From: Serinus canaria
Lineage: Eukaryota > Chordata > Aves > Passeriformes > Fringillidae
Reading direction: 5' to 3'
Assembly (NCBI RefSeq): GCF_022539315.1
Contig: NC_066315.1
Location: 92,606,990-92,670,989, forward strand
DNA: 64,000 nt
The position numbers were made by a program, and so were the translations under genes. The notes under the pieces were generated by a model that did no database searches, was not told the DNA's origin, and worked only from the letters and a program-made list of their open reading frames with translations. Shown in pieces: positions 39,945 through 51,300 of the stretch. The first letter of the stretch is position 1; every line of letters starts with the position of its first letter.

Positions 39945-40436
39945 ATTAATGATCCATGGAATATCCTGAGTTGGAAGGGACCCACTGAGTCCAACTCCTG
40001 GCCCTGCACAGGACATCCCCAAGGACATCACACCATGTGCCTGAAAGTGTTGTCCAGACATTTCTTGAACTCTCTCAGGCTTGGCTCTGTCCAGTGCCTA
40101 GCCACCTGCCCATGTGCAGAACCTTCTCCTAAAACCCAGCCTAAACCTCCCCTGACACCTCATCAGGCAATTCCCTTCAGTCCTGTCACGGATCACCAGA
40201 GAGGAGAGATCAGTGTCTGCTTCATTTGCCAGCTTCCAGTCAAGTGGGACCTCTCTAGATTCCCAGGACATCATTGAAAACATCCCAAGACCACTGACAT
40301 CCCAAGACCATTGAAAAATCTTTAAGGGAGGTCTCCTGGCAACATTGGGCAGCTCTTTGAGTATCCTGGGATGAATATGAATTCCATTAGGCACTATAAA
40401 CTTGAAGGGATCCTGCTGAAGAAGCAAGTGCCTCAC
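39945..40436 (-). mobile_element. CR1 LINE copy, internally deleted, minus orientation
   Basis: The + strand begins with the reverse complement of a CR1 3' end (gagttggaagggacccac, gtgcctgaaagtgttgtcc, catttcttgaactctctcag). Read on the minus strand from 40436, it encodes a CR1 ORF2 reverse-transcriptase segment (DPFKFIVPNGIHIHPRILKE, then WESREVPLDWKLAN) that runs without a stop into the ORF2 C-terminal segment (TDLSSLVIRDRTEGN, RQGRFRL-like). Most of the RT domain between these blocks is missing. A 17-bp-period duplication (catcccaagacca at 40281-40293 and 40298-40310) interrupts the first block. The copy is non-functional; deletion within the LINE is inferred from block order. Confidence 0.85.
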
Positions 40437-40745
40437 AGGTTCAGGTTGGCTGGGAGTTTATAATTCTTGCATTTGCAGTCCTGCAGTTCACGGTTCTGGA
40501 GGCTGTATTTTAAATATTTGTGTGTATTTTTTTGTTTTTTAATATTTGTTTGATATTTGTGTGTTTATTTGTATTTATATCTATATCTATAAAAAGGATT
40601 CCACATGCAATCACTTTGTTTCATGTGTGTACCTTCCTTCAGGGGGAGGAAAGTTTAGTGGCAAAAAGCCAGAAAGAGTTGGGGATAGACTGGATCTTGA
40701 TATTACAAGGAGAATTTCCCTTTAGCTCTTCTGTTAACTCTGCTT

Positions 40746-40791
40746 CTAATTGTTCACAGTCTATCAGACTAATTGTTCACAGTCTATCAGA
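40746..40791. repeat. perfect 23-bp tandem duplication
   Basis: The unit beginning ctaattgttcacagtctatc occurs twice in succession (40746-40768 and 40769-40791) without a difference, so the duplication is probably recent. Confidence 0.95.
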
Positions 40792-42102
40792 GGATTTGTT
40801 TTTCCTAAGGATTTTTTTTCAATAAATGTTACTTGGGAAAGGTCATGTGTCTAGCCTTGAAAATGAGCTTTTGTATTGGAAAAGATTCTACTTAAATGAT
40901 CAACCCTTCCTTTAAATCACACCTAATATGACTTACAGTAGAGCTTTGAACTGAAGACCTTTTATATGCTGATAAAGATGATTTGTTGAACTTTGATGAA
41001 GTCTTCCAGCTTTTAACTCATTTCTCTATTACCAGGCTCCTTTTTGTCTGAAAATACTTGGAGGGTAGGGAGAAGTGTACATGTATGTAAATAATTATTG
41101 CAGTGGGAAGGTAACATGGGCTTATCAGGCTGTGAAATTTGCTCACTGTGGCTTAAGGAGATCTTAATTTCAGTGAGGTTCTTACATTAATGATGTTGAA
41201 TCAGAGTACATAAAAGATGGGCAAAAATAAATTTTTATAGTGAAGTACTATCACAGTCATTTAGTTAAAGAGTCATAAATATCTATCAGGCAAATCATTA
41301 GTCATTATTTTTTTTCGATTTCAATGACAATTGTTGTTTTAGCTGACTCCAAGGAGGTTATTTGTTGATCACTGAGAAATGCATTATGGCCTGGAGTTGA
41401 TCTCATGTTATTTACCTGGGCTCTTCAGTAACCAGCATTGTCACTGTCATGGGAATAGTATTGTAATTTGTCAACTGTGCAAAATTTTCTTTGTTTATTT
41501 ACTTATGACAATTGTTTTTTAGTTTATTTTCTTGTTAATTCTATGCAAATCATAAAAAAAAACCATAACAGCAAACCAAGCAGAAACCAAACCTAGTGAT
41601 TCCATCTCTGTAAAAGTTGGTGTGTTTTCTGTTCCTGGAATTATAAAAGTCTCTTAACATTTTTGATGGGGTATACTTTTCAAGTTCTGTCTGACTGCAT
41701 TTTTTGCCTGTGTTTGAGAGAGTGTAGTACCTGAGGGTTTTTGAAGTCTTTCATGCAGTTCACTCATTTCGGTTTTGAAGCCAGAAACTCTTCCCTCTGG
41801 AGAGAAATTGATCCTGAATTCTTCATTGTTCAGTCAGGATCCTGTTTTTCTGTAACTCTTTGTGATCAGCTGTAACTGCTCGAGTGGTTTTGAGCTGCTG
41901 TATTGGCCACAGCTTTTCCCTCAGGAAGCTGTCACCGCTGCTGGGAGTACTGACTCTGAGCAGGGTGTCTTTTGAGTCTACAGAAGAAGCAAAACAGAAC
42001 AAGGGGAGAAAAATAGTCACACAATTGACACATCTGTTCTTCCAAAGCCTTTTCTTGTTGCTCCATAGGGGCCCTGGTGTTTAAATGCCCAAATTTTAAT
42101 GC

Positions 42103-42150
42103 CAAATCGGTTTAACTCAAGTTCAGGAGAACTGGAGTTAAACCGATTTG
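42103..42150. repeat. near-perfect 48-nt hairpin
   Basis: caaatcggtttaactc (42103-42118) and gagttaaaccgatttg (42135-42150) are exact 16-bp reverse complements. Inside them, agttc (42120-42124) pairs with gaact (42129-42133), leaving one A/G mismatch and the tetraloop AGGA. This gives 21 pairs in a 48-nt hairpin. The strand of any transcript is unknown. Confidence 0.95.
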
Positions 42151-42329
42151 CTAATAGCACCTGCTTTTCCTGTGTGCTTCAGGAGCAGCTCATCAGTTTC
42201 AAACAATTGTAATACAACCATTTGTAGTTACGTAATTAAAATGGATTAAAAAAAAACCAAAAAAACAAAAAAAACCTTTTCTGCAAAGCTGCTTCCAGGT
42301 CACTTGACGCCTCAATCCTCATGAATGGA

Positions 42330-42850
42330 ATTGTCCCATTTCAGCTGCAGAGTTTTGCATGTGCCTTTATTGGACTTCATGAGATTTTTGTCTCTTTACC
42401 TCTGTGGCCTGTCAAGGTCCCTGTCTGAAGAGCACCTCTACCTCTGTGCACTGACCAGCCCCCAGTTTATTATTATTACCTGGGTTTTCAGTAAAGACAC
42501 TAAATGATATTGGCCTTAGTGTGGATCCCTGAGGGGTGCTGCTGCTGACTGACAGACAGATGGACTCCGTGCTGTTGACTGCCATCCTCTGAGCTTGGTG
42601 GTCCTAGCAGTTACCCACCCCTTGTATTCCACCTACCCAGACTTTATCTTCTTGGTTTGACAGGAAGGGTAGAGTGGCAGACTGTGGGAGGCTGTGTCAT
42701 AGGCCATGCTAATGTCAGGGCAAATGATGTCATGCTTCTCCCCTCCTCCACAAAACCAGTCACTTTGTCACAGGAGGCTATTCAGGGGGTTAGTCAGACA
42801 CCATTTGCCCTTGATAAATGCAAGCAGGGTGTTCCTATACACCTTCTATC
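42330..42850 (-). mobile_element. CR1 LINE fragment, ORF2 region, minus orientation
   Basis: The + strand follows the reverse complement of CR1 ORF2 in order: gatccctgaggggtgctgct, gtcctagcagttacccaccc, ggaggctgtgtcatagg, gtcactttgtcacaggaggc and ggttagtcagacaccatttg. It is diverged and has no 3' end attached, so it is an internal fragment. Ends are approximate. Confidence 0.75.
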
Positions 42851-43764
42851 CATGGGAGAAAATTACTGTTAAAACAGTTATGTCATCTAAAAAAAGAAAA
42901 AGAGCTAAGCACTTGAAATGCTGTGTAAAAAGCATGTCTCTCTTTTTACCAATGCATCATCACTCCCTCAGTGTTCATGCAGAGGTTTCTGTTGAGTACA
43001 AAATGTACCCACCTCTGACAGTCTTTTATCCTTCAGTAAAGTATTGCACTTTTGAATTATTGACAAAAAAAAAAAACCATACTGAGGCCTTCTTTCGGAG
43101 CAAATCCACATAAAAGAGGAAGGAGGTGTGAAGTGCACTTTCTGGTTGTGTGATGATCCCTGATTTCTTGAAACCTTTCTAGAAAGATGGGCAGTTGTCA
43201 CAGAGTTACCAAGTATTGACAGATTGATAGCAACCAGTATAGTGTGACAGTACAAGGCAAATATTGATTGGTCACAGAAAAAAAGGCAATGCTGCCTGGC
43301 TGAGCTGTCTTTGGGTTTTTATGTGGTTGGTTTTGTTTTTTGAGTTAGGTTTTTTGGTCATTTGGTGGTTGTTGGCTGGTTTTTTTTGTTGCTGTTTTTG
43401 ATGGGGGTTTTTTTGTTTGTTGTTTTTTTTTTTTTAATATCTATACAAGAGGAAAATTAGGCACTGGAGGAAAAGGTGGAAGTTGAAAAAAAGAACAAAC
43501 ATTCCTGCCTGGAGTTGGAGACGTTCCCAGGCAGTGAATAGGTATGCTTGCTGGTAGAGCTTCATGTTCCCACCTAGAGCCTGGGGCTTCCACAGATGAT
43601 GGCTATAAATAGTGCAAAGTAGCACTAATTTAAATCACCTTTTTTTTTTTTTTCCTTTTTAACATGTAGCTCATGAATTTCAATGTAATATTTCTCCTGA
43701 AGATGTAGAGTTCTTACTAGAACCCCTCTAATGAATCAAACCGTGGTAAATTGAATCATCTCTG
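42851..43764 (+). other. MBP: intronic stretch with T/G-rich tract
   Basis: 43310-43437 is a low-complexity T/G tract (ggttggttttg, ttggtggttgttggctgg, then T-runs). Another T-run lies at 43640-43653. No exon is recognised. Confidence 0.55.
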
Positions 43765-44022
43765 TAGTGATTAGTGATAGGACCCAAAGTAATGCTCTGA
43801 AGTTGTGTCAGGGGAGGTTTAGGTGGGATTTTAGAAAAAGTTTCCAATGCAGAGGGTTGTTGGGCACTGGAAGAGGCTTCCCAGGGAAGTGGTCACAGCA
43901 CCAGCCTGAGAGTTCAAAGAGTGTTTGGACACTCCTCTCAGGCACACGGTGTGATTCTGGGCCAGGAGCTGGGATCTTGGTGGGTCCCTTCCAACTCAGC
44001 ATATTGAATGATTCTGTGATCT
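43765..44022 (+). mobile_element. CR1 LINE 3' end, plus orientation
   Basis: Typical CR1 3' terminal order on the + strand: caggggaggtttaggtggga, ggcactggaagaggcttccc, agggaagtggtcacagcacc, gagtgtttggacactcctct, gggtcccttccaactcagc, and the terminal gattctgtgat octamer motif. It is 5'-truncated, as most CR1 copies are. Confidence 0.9.
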
Positions 44023-45514
44023 TTTTAAATGACAGTTTCTGTTTGGTTTTTGGCTCACTGAGTGATAAGCCAGTTGCTCACAAATTGTATTTCTGGTCTT
44101 AACTATTTCTCCTGTCTGTACAAGCCCATGAGTGTTTCGACGTCATCACTTCTGATGCTTATTTACATTGGTATTAGAGAAAATGGACATTTATCTCACA
44201 GTCGGTATCAGATTTATATTGCTTGATCTTTCTCAGGTTTAGCTTCTTTGTTTGACTTCATATGTTTGGAAAATGGTAGCTACAGCTGTTTAAAACCATA
44301 CTGTCTCTGCAACAAAACAAGAAATGCTCCTGAAGAATGGGATTGTGTATTGTGCTGTAGGGGTTCTTTAAATTCAGTTATTAGATTAGCTGCTTATGGT
44401 TTGTAAAAGGTGTGAGGACATCTTATGAACCATTTATGTTATAGAGCATGTATCTTATCATATTTGCCACCTGGAGACACTTTGGATAGATGCCTACTGC
44501 CCACAGTCTTTTTTATATGGTGTACAGAAATGGCAGCAATTAACTCCACAGGAAAACCTTTCCTAGTTCCAGGTGAGTAATAGCAGGTGTTTGCAGATGA
44601 ATCAGGTGTCACCTGGGACTGAAGAAGCACTGAGTGTGAGCTCTGAGTCATTTCCTTGGGCTCTCAAGATTTGTCTTACCACTAGCTCAGTGTGGTAAGC
44701 AGCAATAGTTAACTTGAGATCATTATTTCTGAGGGTCAGAAACATGTTAAATTACTGATATGTGGAGAAAAATGTAACGTTTTAGCTGTACTCCTTGCAT
44801 GTGAAATCACCAATATTTGCTGGAAGCTCACTACATAATTTTATGGAATTTTGGAAAAGCATTGATCATATTGCATATCTGACATGCCCACATCTGCATG
44901 TCTGGGCTGCATTAGACTGAAAGTGCGCTCCAGAGGAGGGCACCAAAATCTGGAGGTGTTAGAGCCACTGGGATAATAAACCAGATGGTGGCCTGGTAGC
45001 CAGAACCCAGTGACAGGTCAGGCTCTGAGCGACAGCCCTTTAAATGCCTGGCAGCCCCAGTGTGATCAGATGCTGAACTGTGGGGCAGCTAATGAAATTG
45101 GCTTCTGCCATTCATTAACATCCAGATCTTCAGGATTTGTTGTTGTTGTTTTCCCCCTCACGGTGGTTAATACAATTTGAATGCTAATTTAGACATTTTA
45201 AACAGGCTGAAAACAAACAATTTAAATGTCATCTCTCTGGGCATGTTTGGGTAAACAGTTGGGTTTGTTGTGCTTTTTTCCAAAATATTTTGCTTCTTAG
45301 ACTTCATTATTCCCTTCTGAAATGGGAAAGTTCACCTGTTGAATATGTAGGTTAATATTTCAGTGTGCAGCTTCATGCGTGTGTTACAATGGTCAATTTT
45401 TCTTCTCTTATTGGTGCAGTTGTAACTCTGCAGAGTAGTTTTTGTGAGAGTGCCTCTGTGTTGGCTTAAAACATGTAGGGAAGCATTGTTCTCCTGTTTG
45501 TTTTCAGAAAATGT
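44023..45514 (+). other. MBP: intronic stretch, candidate regulatory DNA at 44.9-45.25 kb
   Basis: No exon or transposon is seen. About 44890-45240 has a different texture, with a GC-richer part followed by AT-rich homeobox-like words (tgctaatttagac, acaatttaaatg). This could be a conserved non-coding element, but only an alignment could show it. Confidence 0.4.
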
Positions 45515-45670
45515 GGTGGGTTGACCCTGGCTGGACTCCCAGTGCCCACCAAAGCTGCTCTATCACATGTCTAGTGCTTATGAACATTGTGAAAGGGAAA
45601 TAATCATGCCAGCAAGGGTTCTGCTCCTCTGTTCCTGTGTTCTGTGATAAAGGACACAGAAGTCAAAGCA
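45515..45670 (+). mobile_element. fragment of an endogenous retrovirus LTR
   Basis: gttgaccctggctggactcc followed by gtgcccaccaaagctgctct and atcac resembles the 5' edge of LTRs common in songbird genomes, as I remember them. Only the first ~55 bases are convincing; sequence to about 45670 may be the diverged remainder. No retroviral gene is visible nearby. Confidence 0.5.
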
Positions 45671-46689
45671 AGCACTGAATGGGAGCAGTTTCTATTTGTG
45701 TTCTATTGCTCTGAGATTGCTTCCTTGTTATTGCAGTGGATTGGTTTTGGTTAGATTTTTTGACATTCTTCTGATTTGGGTTCTATTGCTTTAGTGCTAA
45801 TTAGGTGTATTGTTTTGAGTTATTTGCTTTATGGCACTTTTTCTGGTTCAGTTTAGACAGTTTCTTGAAAAATGACTGACAGCTAGAATATTTCTGAAAT
45901 CAGTTAATCTCCTCTTCAGATTTTGCTTTTTGTGGTTGTTAAGGTAACTAGGAAGAATGAGAAAGGGATCCTCATTGTGCTTTCTTCAAGTGTTTTAAGC
46001 AAAACTAGAAATTAATTTTAATAGGTGTTTTGAAGTTGCTCTTTAAAAAATATTCGGGTAAGTATTGCATACATTTCAATGTATATTCTTTGTTTCTTAG
46101 GAAATATCTCTTGGGTTATTTCTCTGTGTTCTAGTAAGTAGTTTTATTTATGTACCATTGACAGCTATCTGTTTGTTAGAAACTGATTTATACTCGAAAG
46201 GCTAACAGTGGGCTGCTGAAAGAAAAGGTCAGCCCTATTTGGGCCTAGAGTAAATCTCTGGGATGGTATTGTGGCTTTCTGAAGAGGTAGCTGTTCTGAA
46301 AACTGCTTTTAAAGTCAAAAATTAGCATTTATCATTCGGTTGCTTCCTGCTGGTTGACTTGTGTGAGAATTGAAGTTGCTGAGAGTTTATGGGCAGGCTC
46401 TATCTCTTAAAATGATCTATAAAAAGTATTTGCAAAGGTGACTAATACTGCTGAGAAACTTGTATTTGCTGAGGTATGGAAAGGAGTGGTAACTTCTGGT
46501 CTTTAAGCACATTGAGAAAGAGACTCCTTGAGGGGCTTTAATATGGTTCTAAAAACTAATGGTCCCTCTTTTCTTTTTTTTATCAATATTATCAATATCA
46601 ATATCCAGGGTCATTACATAGGTGCAACTACATTTCTGTGCATGCTGTTTTCCCATCTCATGTATTTTCTCTTCTAGTTGAGAGATTTG
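45671..46689 (+). other. MBP: intronic stretch
   Basis: Nothing recognised. A small tatcaatat repeat lies at about 46581-46604. Confidence 0.5.
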
Positions 46690-47125
46690 GGTCCATGGTG
46701 GTGTGGTGATGCTGGTGGGGGCTTGTGAAATCCTTGGGCTCTTATGCCCTACTTCTCTTCCTTGATATGGGGGCAGCCTTGATGCTGGTGTGGGTGTCCA
46801 GAGACTGGTTGTATGGCTCTGGGTCTGAGGAACAAGGGCACAGGAGCCAAGGTTTTCTCCCTGGTGCTCCCAGTGGGGGCGTAGGGCTTGGACAGAAGTG
46901 AATGGATCCTAGAGGTCAACAACTGGTGGCACAGCTGATGCTGACAGCAGGCTTTTGGCTTTTACAGCCATGGATGCTGAACAACAGGCTTTTGGCTTTT
47001 AGGGCCATGGAGTCCCTCTGTGAGGGCCAGGGACTGCTCAGATGGAATCTACCTGACCAAGTCAGGGAAAAGCCTCATTGCCATCAGGCTGGTCAAGCTG
47101 GTGAGGAGAGCTTTAAACTAGGAAA
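46690..47125 (+). mobile_element. CR1 LINE 5' fragment, end of ORF1, plus orientation
   Basis: From 47041 one frame reads DGIYLTKSGKSL, then a diverged stretch and LVRRALN followed by TAG at 47119-47121. This is the C-terminal signature of the CR1 ORF1 esterase domain (D-G-x-H/Y-L-T ... RALN-stop). Upstream, gccaaggttttctccctggt with the following ctcccagtgg fits the CR1 ORF1 block that encodes KVFSxVLPV. Frames shift between blocks. A 37-bp period duplication lies at 46948-47001. 5' LINE pieces are rarer than 3' ends because of 5' truncation. The left boundary is uncertain. Confidence 0.65.
46948..47001. repeat. tandem duplication, 37-bp period, inside the CR1 fragment
   Basis: caggcttttggctttta occurs at 46948-46964 and again at 46985-47001, each followed by a g-ccatgga-type segment. 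Confidence 0.85.
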
Positions 47126-47899
47126 TGTAAGGGAGAGAGAGATGACAACCCACAGACAAGTGAGGAAGTGATGGAATGGGCTGGCAAACAAAGGGCACAG
47201 GGTGATCCAGACAAGAAGAACCTTGGAAAAACATGTAACAGGGCCAAAGGCAGAGGTTGATTCCTTGAACTATCAAGCAAATACTCAGTTTTGCCTAGAG
47301 TCTTAACTTTCCTGGTGAGTCTGCATTAGACTCAAACTTTTGATAAAACTTAATATCTTAATGTTTCTAACGATTTTTAAAAGAATTTTTTAAATGTGAT
47401 TGTACAGTGGGGAACTATTTTTTAGTAGTATATTGATAAAGTGATCCTTGATAACATGATCGATGTCTTTACTTATCTTCACATATTGCTTGATGTTTTT
47501 TAAAATTTATTATGTGGGAGTTAAAGATGTCATACCACTGTTTTGCAATTATATAAACTGTTTTGTGGCTTTATCAGTTTCCCTTAACTAAAAAACCTCC
47601 CCTTGCTTCTACGCCAACTGCATTTCAAAACTCTTATCTGAGAAGAAATCTTTATTTACATTTTGAAAAATGCAGTTGTGTTGACTATTTTGTAAATATT
47701 GACCCTGTAGGTCTTGACATTTGAAAACATTTTCTTCTAAGTGGTATTTGTGTGTTTTACACTACACAGAGGACATATGCACATTCTGGGAGCACAGAGC
47801 AATAAAATTCATTTTCTTTCAAGATCATGCATTTAATGTTGGCCTATTTAAATCAAACAGGAAAATGGAAAAGTAATTTTCTGTCTTGGGTGGATAGAG
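47126..47899 (+). other. MBP: intronic stretch
   Basis: AT-rich sequence without recognisable features. Confidence 0.5.
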
Positions 47900-48350
47900 A
47901 GGTATGTGCACACCAAGGCCTCGTTTTCTATGGCTGCAGGGTCGTGGCAGCTTCCCCCTGAACCAAGTGTTACACAGCAAACCTTTATTTCCCATACAGA
48001 CTGGAGTGAGGGAGGGAATCTCTGGTGGATTGGACCCAAGAGCTGGTTTGGCTCTGTTTTCTCCCTTTCTCCCCCTCATGTTACTAAGCTGGATTGTTTT
48101 CAGCCCCTCTTTCGCCCCTTGTCTGGTTCCTTGAGGGACCAGAAAGTTTTGGGAGCAGCCTAACTTGTAGGTATGGTCAGGAGGGAGGACACATTCCTTG
48201 GAGATGGGTTGGGATCTTGGCAGGAGTGCATGGCAATGATGAGCTGAAATGTCTGTGTCAAAATACCTTGTCACTTTGGAAAGGCAAAATTGTCTTCTTC
48301 TTAACAACCCACCAGCCCCAAAAAACCCTTTTTATACAAAATTCAGGAAA
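47900..48350 (-). mobile_element. possible LTR or retroposon fragment, minus orientation
   Basis: On the minus strand, gggaaataaaggtttgctg contains an AATAAA signal followed by a short segment, and upstream lies a C/T-rich run. The layout resembles the R/U5 part of an LTR. The block is GC-richer than its surroundings and carries a 160-codon minus frame (47825-48307) and shorter plus frames, none resembling a known protein. I could not find clear TG...CA ends or target-site duplications. It could equally be unrelated unique DNA. Confidence 0.3.
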
Positions 48351-51300
48351 CATCTGGTAATTTTCTTTTATCACAGTTCAGAAACATTGATGAGTACTGT
48401 GGTCAAAATTTTCTTTGAACCTACAAATCTTGCAGGAAATGTAACGTATTTTAGCATCAGGCAACTTGTATGTGCAATTATTTTAGCTTTGGCCTAGAAA
48501 GATACTTCTTGGGGCTAGAGACTAAAGTGACCTAAAGCACTTTCAGTGTGCTGAAAAATCTCCGTTCTAAAATTAAGTGCTTGATGTTGAATTTAATTCT
48601 TGGCAAATAAAAGTAAATTTTGCTTTCAAATGCTGAAAATGTCATGGTAGTTTTTAGGGAGTTGAAGTGATGTAATTTTGAATATTTTAAAATGTTTTTT
48701 ACATAGCTGCTTTTGAGCTTTCTTTCCTCATGAGCTAGAGACTTGAAAGTGAAAATGAAATTCAAGAAGTTGAAAGTTCATGTTTGGTGTTCACTAGTTG
48801 TTTCAGAGTGTGCTTCATACTCAATAAGCTCAAAGGGGATTTGAATTAGTCTGTTGTATCTCTTTCCCACTGTGAGTAGAACAGTGGGAAAGTGTTCTAA
48901 AGTTGTCCACTGTTTTTGTCTTCTTTCTGTAACCTTAGAGAAAGCACTACCAAGGTATTTTAATTACTCAAGAAAGCCAGTCTGCGTCCGTGTTGAGGAA
49001 ATGACCCAGACCCAAATTCTGTGTAATTATTTTGCACGCTGAAGGACTGGTTCATGCACGTAATGGAATTAGGAATAAAATACCAGAAGTGGAACTCTGC
49101 CTTCCCTGCAGCCTGGTTTGCTGCTGGGGAGCTGGGCAGAGCTAACCCCTGTTGTTGGGTGCTGAGTTCCTGCTGTGCACGTTTTGTTGGCACAGTTGTG
49201 CTTCAGCTCTTTGCAGCCCCCACAGTCACAGGTTCCCTTGGCTCCTGCGGGCAGGTGGAGTCGGCGATTTACGCTGACAAGGGGAACCTTGTGTGTTTCC
49301 TCTTAGCAACGTTAAGGCTGGCTGCAGAGTCAGGATGTCAGCTGTGCTGGGTTTTTGTCAAAAATACCTGCAAAAGCCAAACATTTCACACCTAGGGGCT
49401 GAGAAAAGATGTTTTGCTGGTAATGCAGCAGAAAGGTTCATCTCTAATAGTCATTTACTGTTCTTGGGTTTGACACTTTTTCAGTGAATATTTCTGAGAT
49501 GCTCTGTAATAGCTTTCATTTTATAATATATTTCACTCAAAATATCTTCGAGATAATGGAAGAAGATAAATAGGATTTACCTGATTTTTTTAAAAAACTT
49601 TTTTTTTACTTATCTAAGACACTCTGAGTATCCTCTTGTTCCTGGGTTACTGCAGACATCCATCCTTGTGTTTGATGAACCAGATTTGGACACTGCTTCA
49701 AGCCTAATTTCTTATTTGTTGTTTTTTTTTAAACAACCATAAGCATCATGCAAATGCAGCAATGCAGGTTTACATAGCCACGGTTGGTGGGATTCTGCAG
49801 AAGGACTGGAGCCTTTCCTCTGTGTGTCATGACATCAGGTAACTTCTGTACTGAATGATGGTTTGGAACCATGCAATCTCCCAGATGTGCTCCACACAGA
49901 CAGCTGCTTCCCCTTCTGCATCTCTTCCTGTGGATAAAAGGTGCAAATCACCAGGTCTACTGCCATGCTCAGTCCTCTATAGGCCCCTGAGGAGGATTCA
50001 AGACTGAGGATTTCTAATTGTGTGGCAATCATTTTGATCTTTATTCATTGCAAACTGCCAAACTGAGACCTCTGATATGAGAGTTCAATATATGAGGTTT
50101 AAAGGCATTTCTTACCTGAAAAAATAAACCCCAAAATATTTCTCATCTTTTCTCCCTGGCTAGTGGATTTTGTACCTTTTTAAATGGCTTTAGTTTGTTG
50201 TTTTTTTTTTTTTTTCCACCTGTTAATTACTGGACATCATTCTGTACCTAGCTGCTAGTTTTTGTGCATCTCTGTTGTGCTTTTACAATAGATAATCAGA
50301 TGCTTAGTATGTTTTTCTGGTATATTGGTATCCTGATATGTGAACTCAGATTTTATCAATATGCTAGAAAATAGAAGTGCACTCATTAGCTGGGAAGAAA
50401 ACAGGATTGCTGTTGGACACTTCTCTTACAACCCTTCAGAAAGACCTCCTGTGGTGGCATTTGAAAATTGCCAGTCTGCTGGGGCCAGACACTGACATTG
50501 TTCAATGGATTTAAGAAGCTTTTAAGGGGGTGCACTGAGGGTTGAGGCTGCAGCATCCACACTGTGTTTATGACTTAAACCACATGCTTTTCTTGAAAAA
50601 CAGAGTGAAATATTTGCACTTGTTCAGCACGTGGCTAAAATAAGTGCTTAAAGGTGAGTAAATTTGCACTCAGTTTAGATGAGATAAAGATGATGAATGG
50701 GCTGTGGAGGCATTGATATTGACAGCTGTCCCTTTTCAGACTACTCTGGAAATCAGCTTGAACACTTTTACAAAAAGAGACATGCTCTTGTGCTTGGTGT
50801 CCGAAGTACCTGTTTTTGATTTTGTCCCTTGAGAGTTGTTATGGCTCCTCTTTGATTCCTGAGGTCAGGAGCTGCTTCCATCCATGCATGTGCCTGCCAG
50901 ATGCTGTTTGCAGTGGAGCTGTAGAAAACCTGTCTGGGTTCAAAGCAGGTACCACATGCTCTTTACATTAGTTCCAGGTGTTCTGGAGGCTGTTGAACCT
51001 CACAGTGTTCCCAAGTGTGGGTGTATGTCCTTGTACTGGTGTTCACAGTTTCATCTTCTGTTGCCACTGCACGGCTTGTGCAGCTGGTGTGGTGATGGAT
51101 GCTCTGCCCCATAGGACCAGGGTGGGATTGGCAGGGGAAGTAACAAGTCACAGCCCTGCCTGTACTTGTCTGACTGATGTGATTCACATCCGGGTTTCCT
51201 AGGTATGGTTTCAGGGTTAATGTGCACAGAGTGAAAGGCAGTTGCTTGAAATTGAAACTGTTGACCCAAAGCGTATTTTTGTGTCTTGTCTTTACCTGTT

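Larger units (their letters stand above)
40437..42329 (+). other. MBP: intronic stretch
   Basis: AT-rich intron with T/A runs. It contains the 23-bp duplication at 40746 and the hairpin at 42103; nothing else is recognised. Confidence 0.5.

Noticed and set aside
40098..40436. 112-codon minus frame considered as a host gene
   Set aside because: Its residues match CR1 ORF2 blocks in order, so it is retrotransposon coding remnant.
47825..48307. 160-codon minus-strand frame
   Set aside because: No homology recognised and competing plus-strand frames in the same block; treated as part of a possible repeat.
49054..49395. 113-codon frame in a GC-richer patch
   Set aside because: No homology recognised; likely chance.
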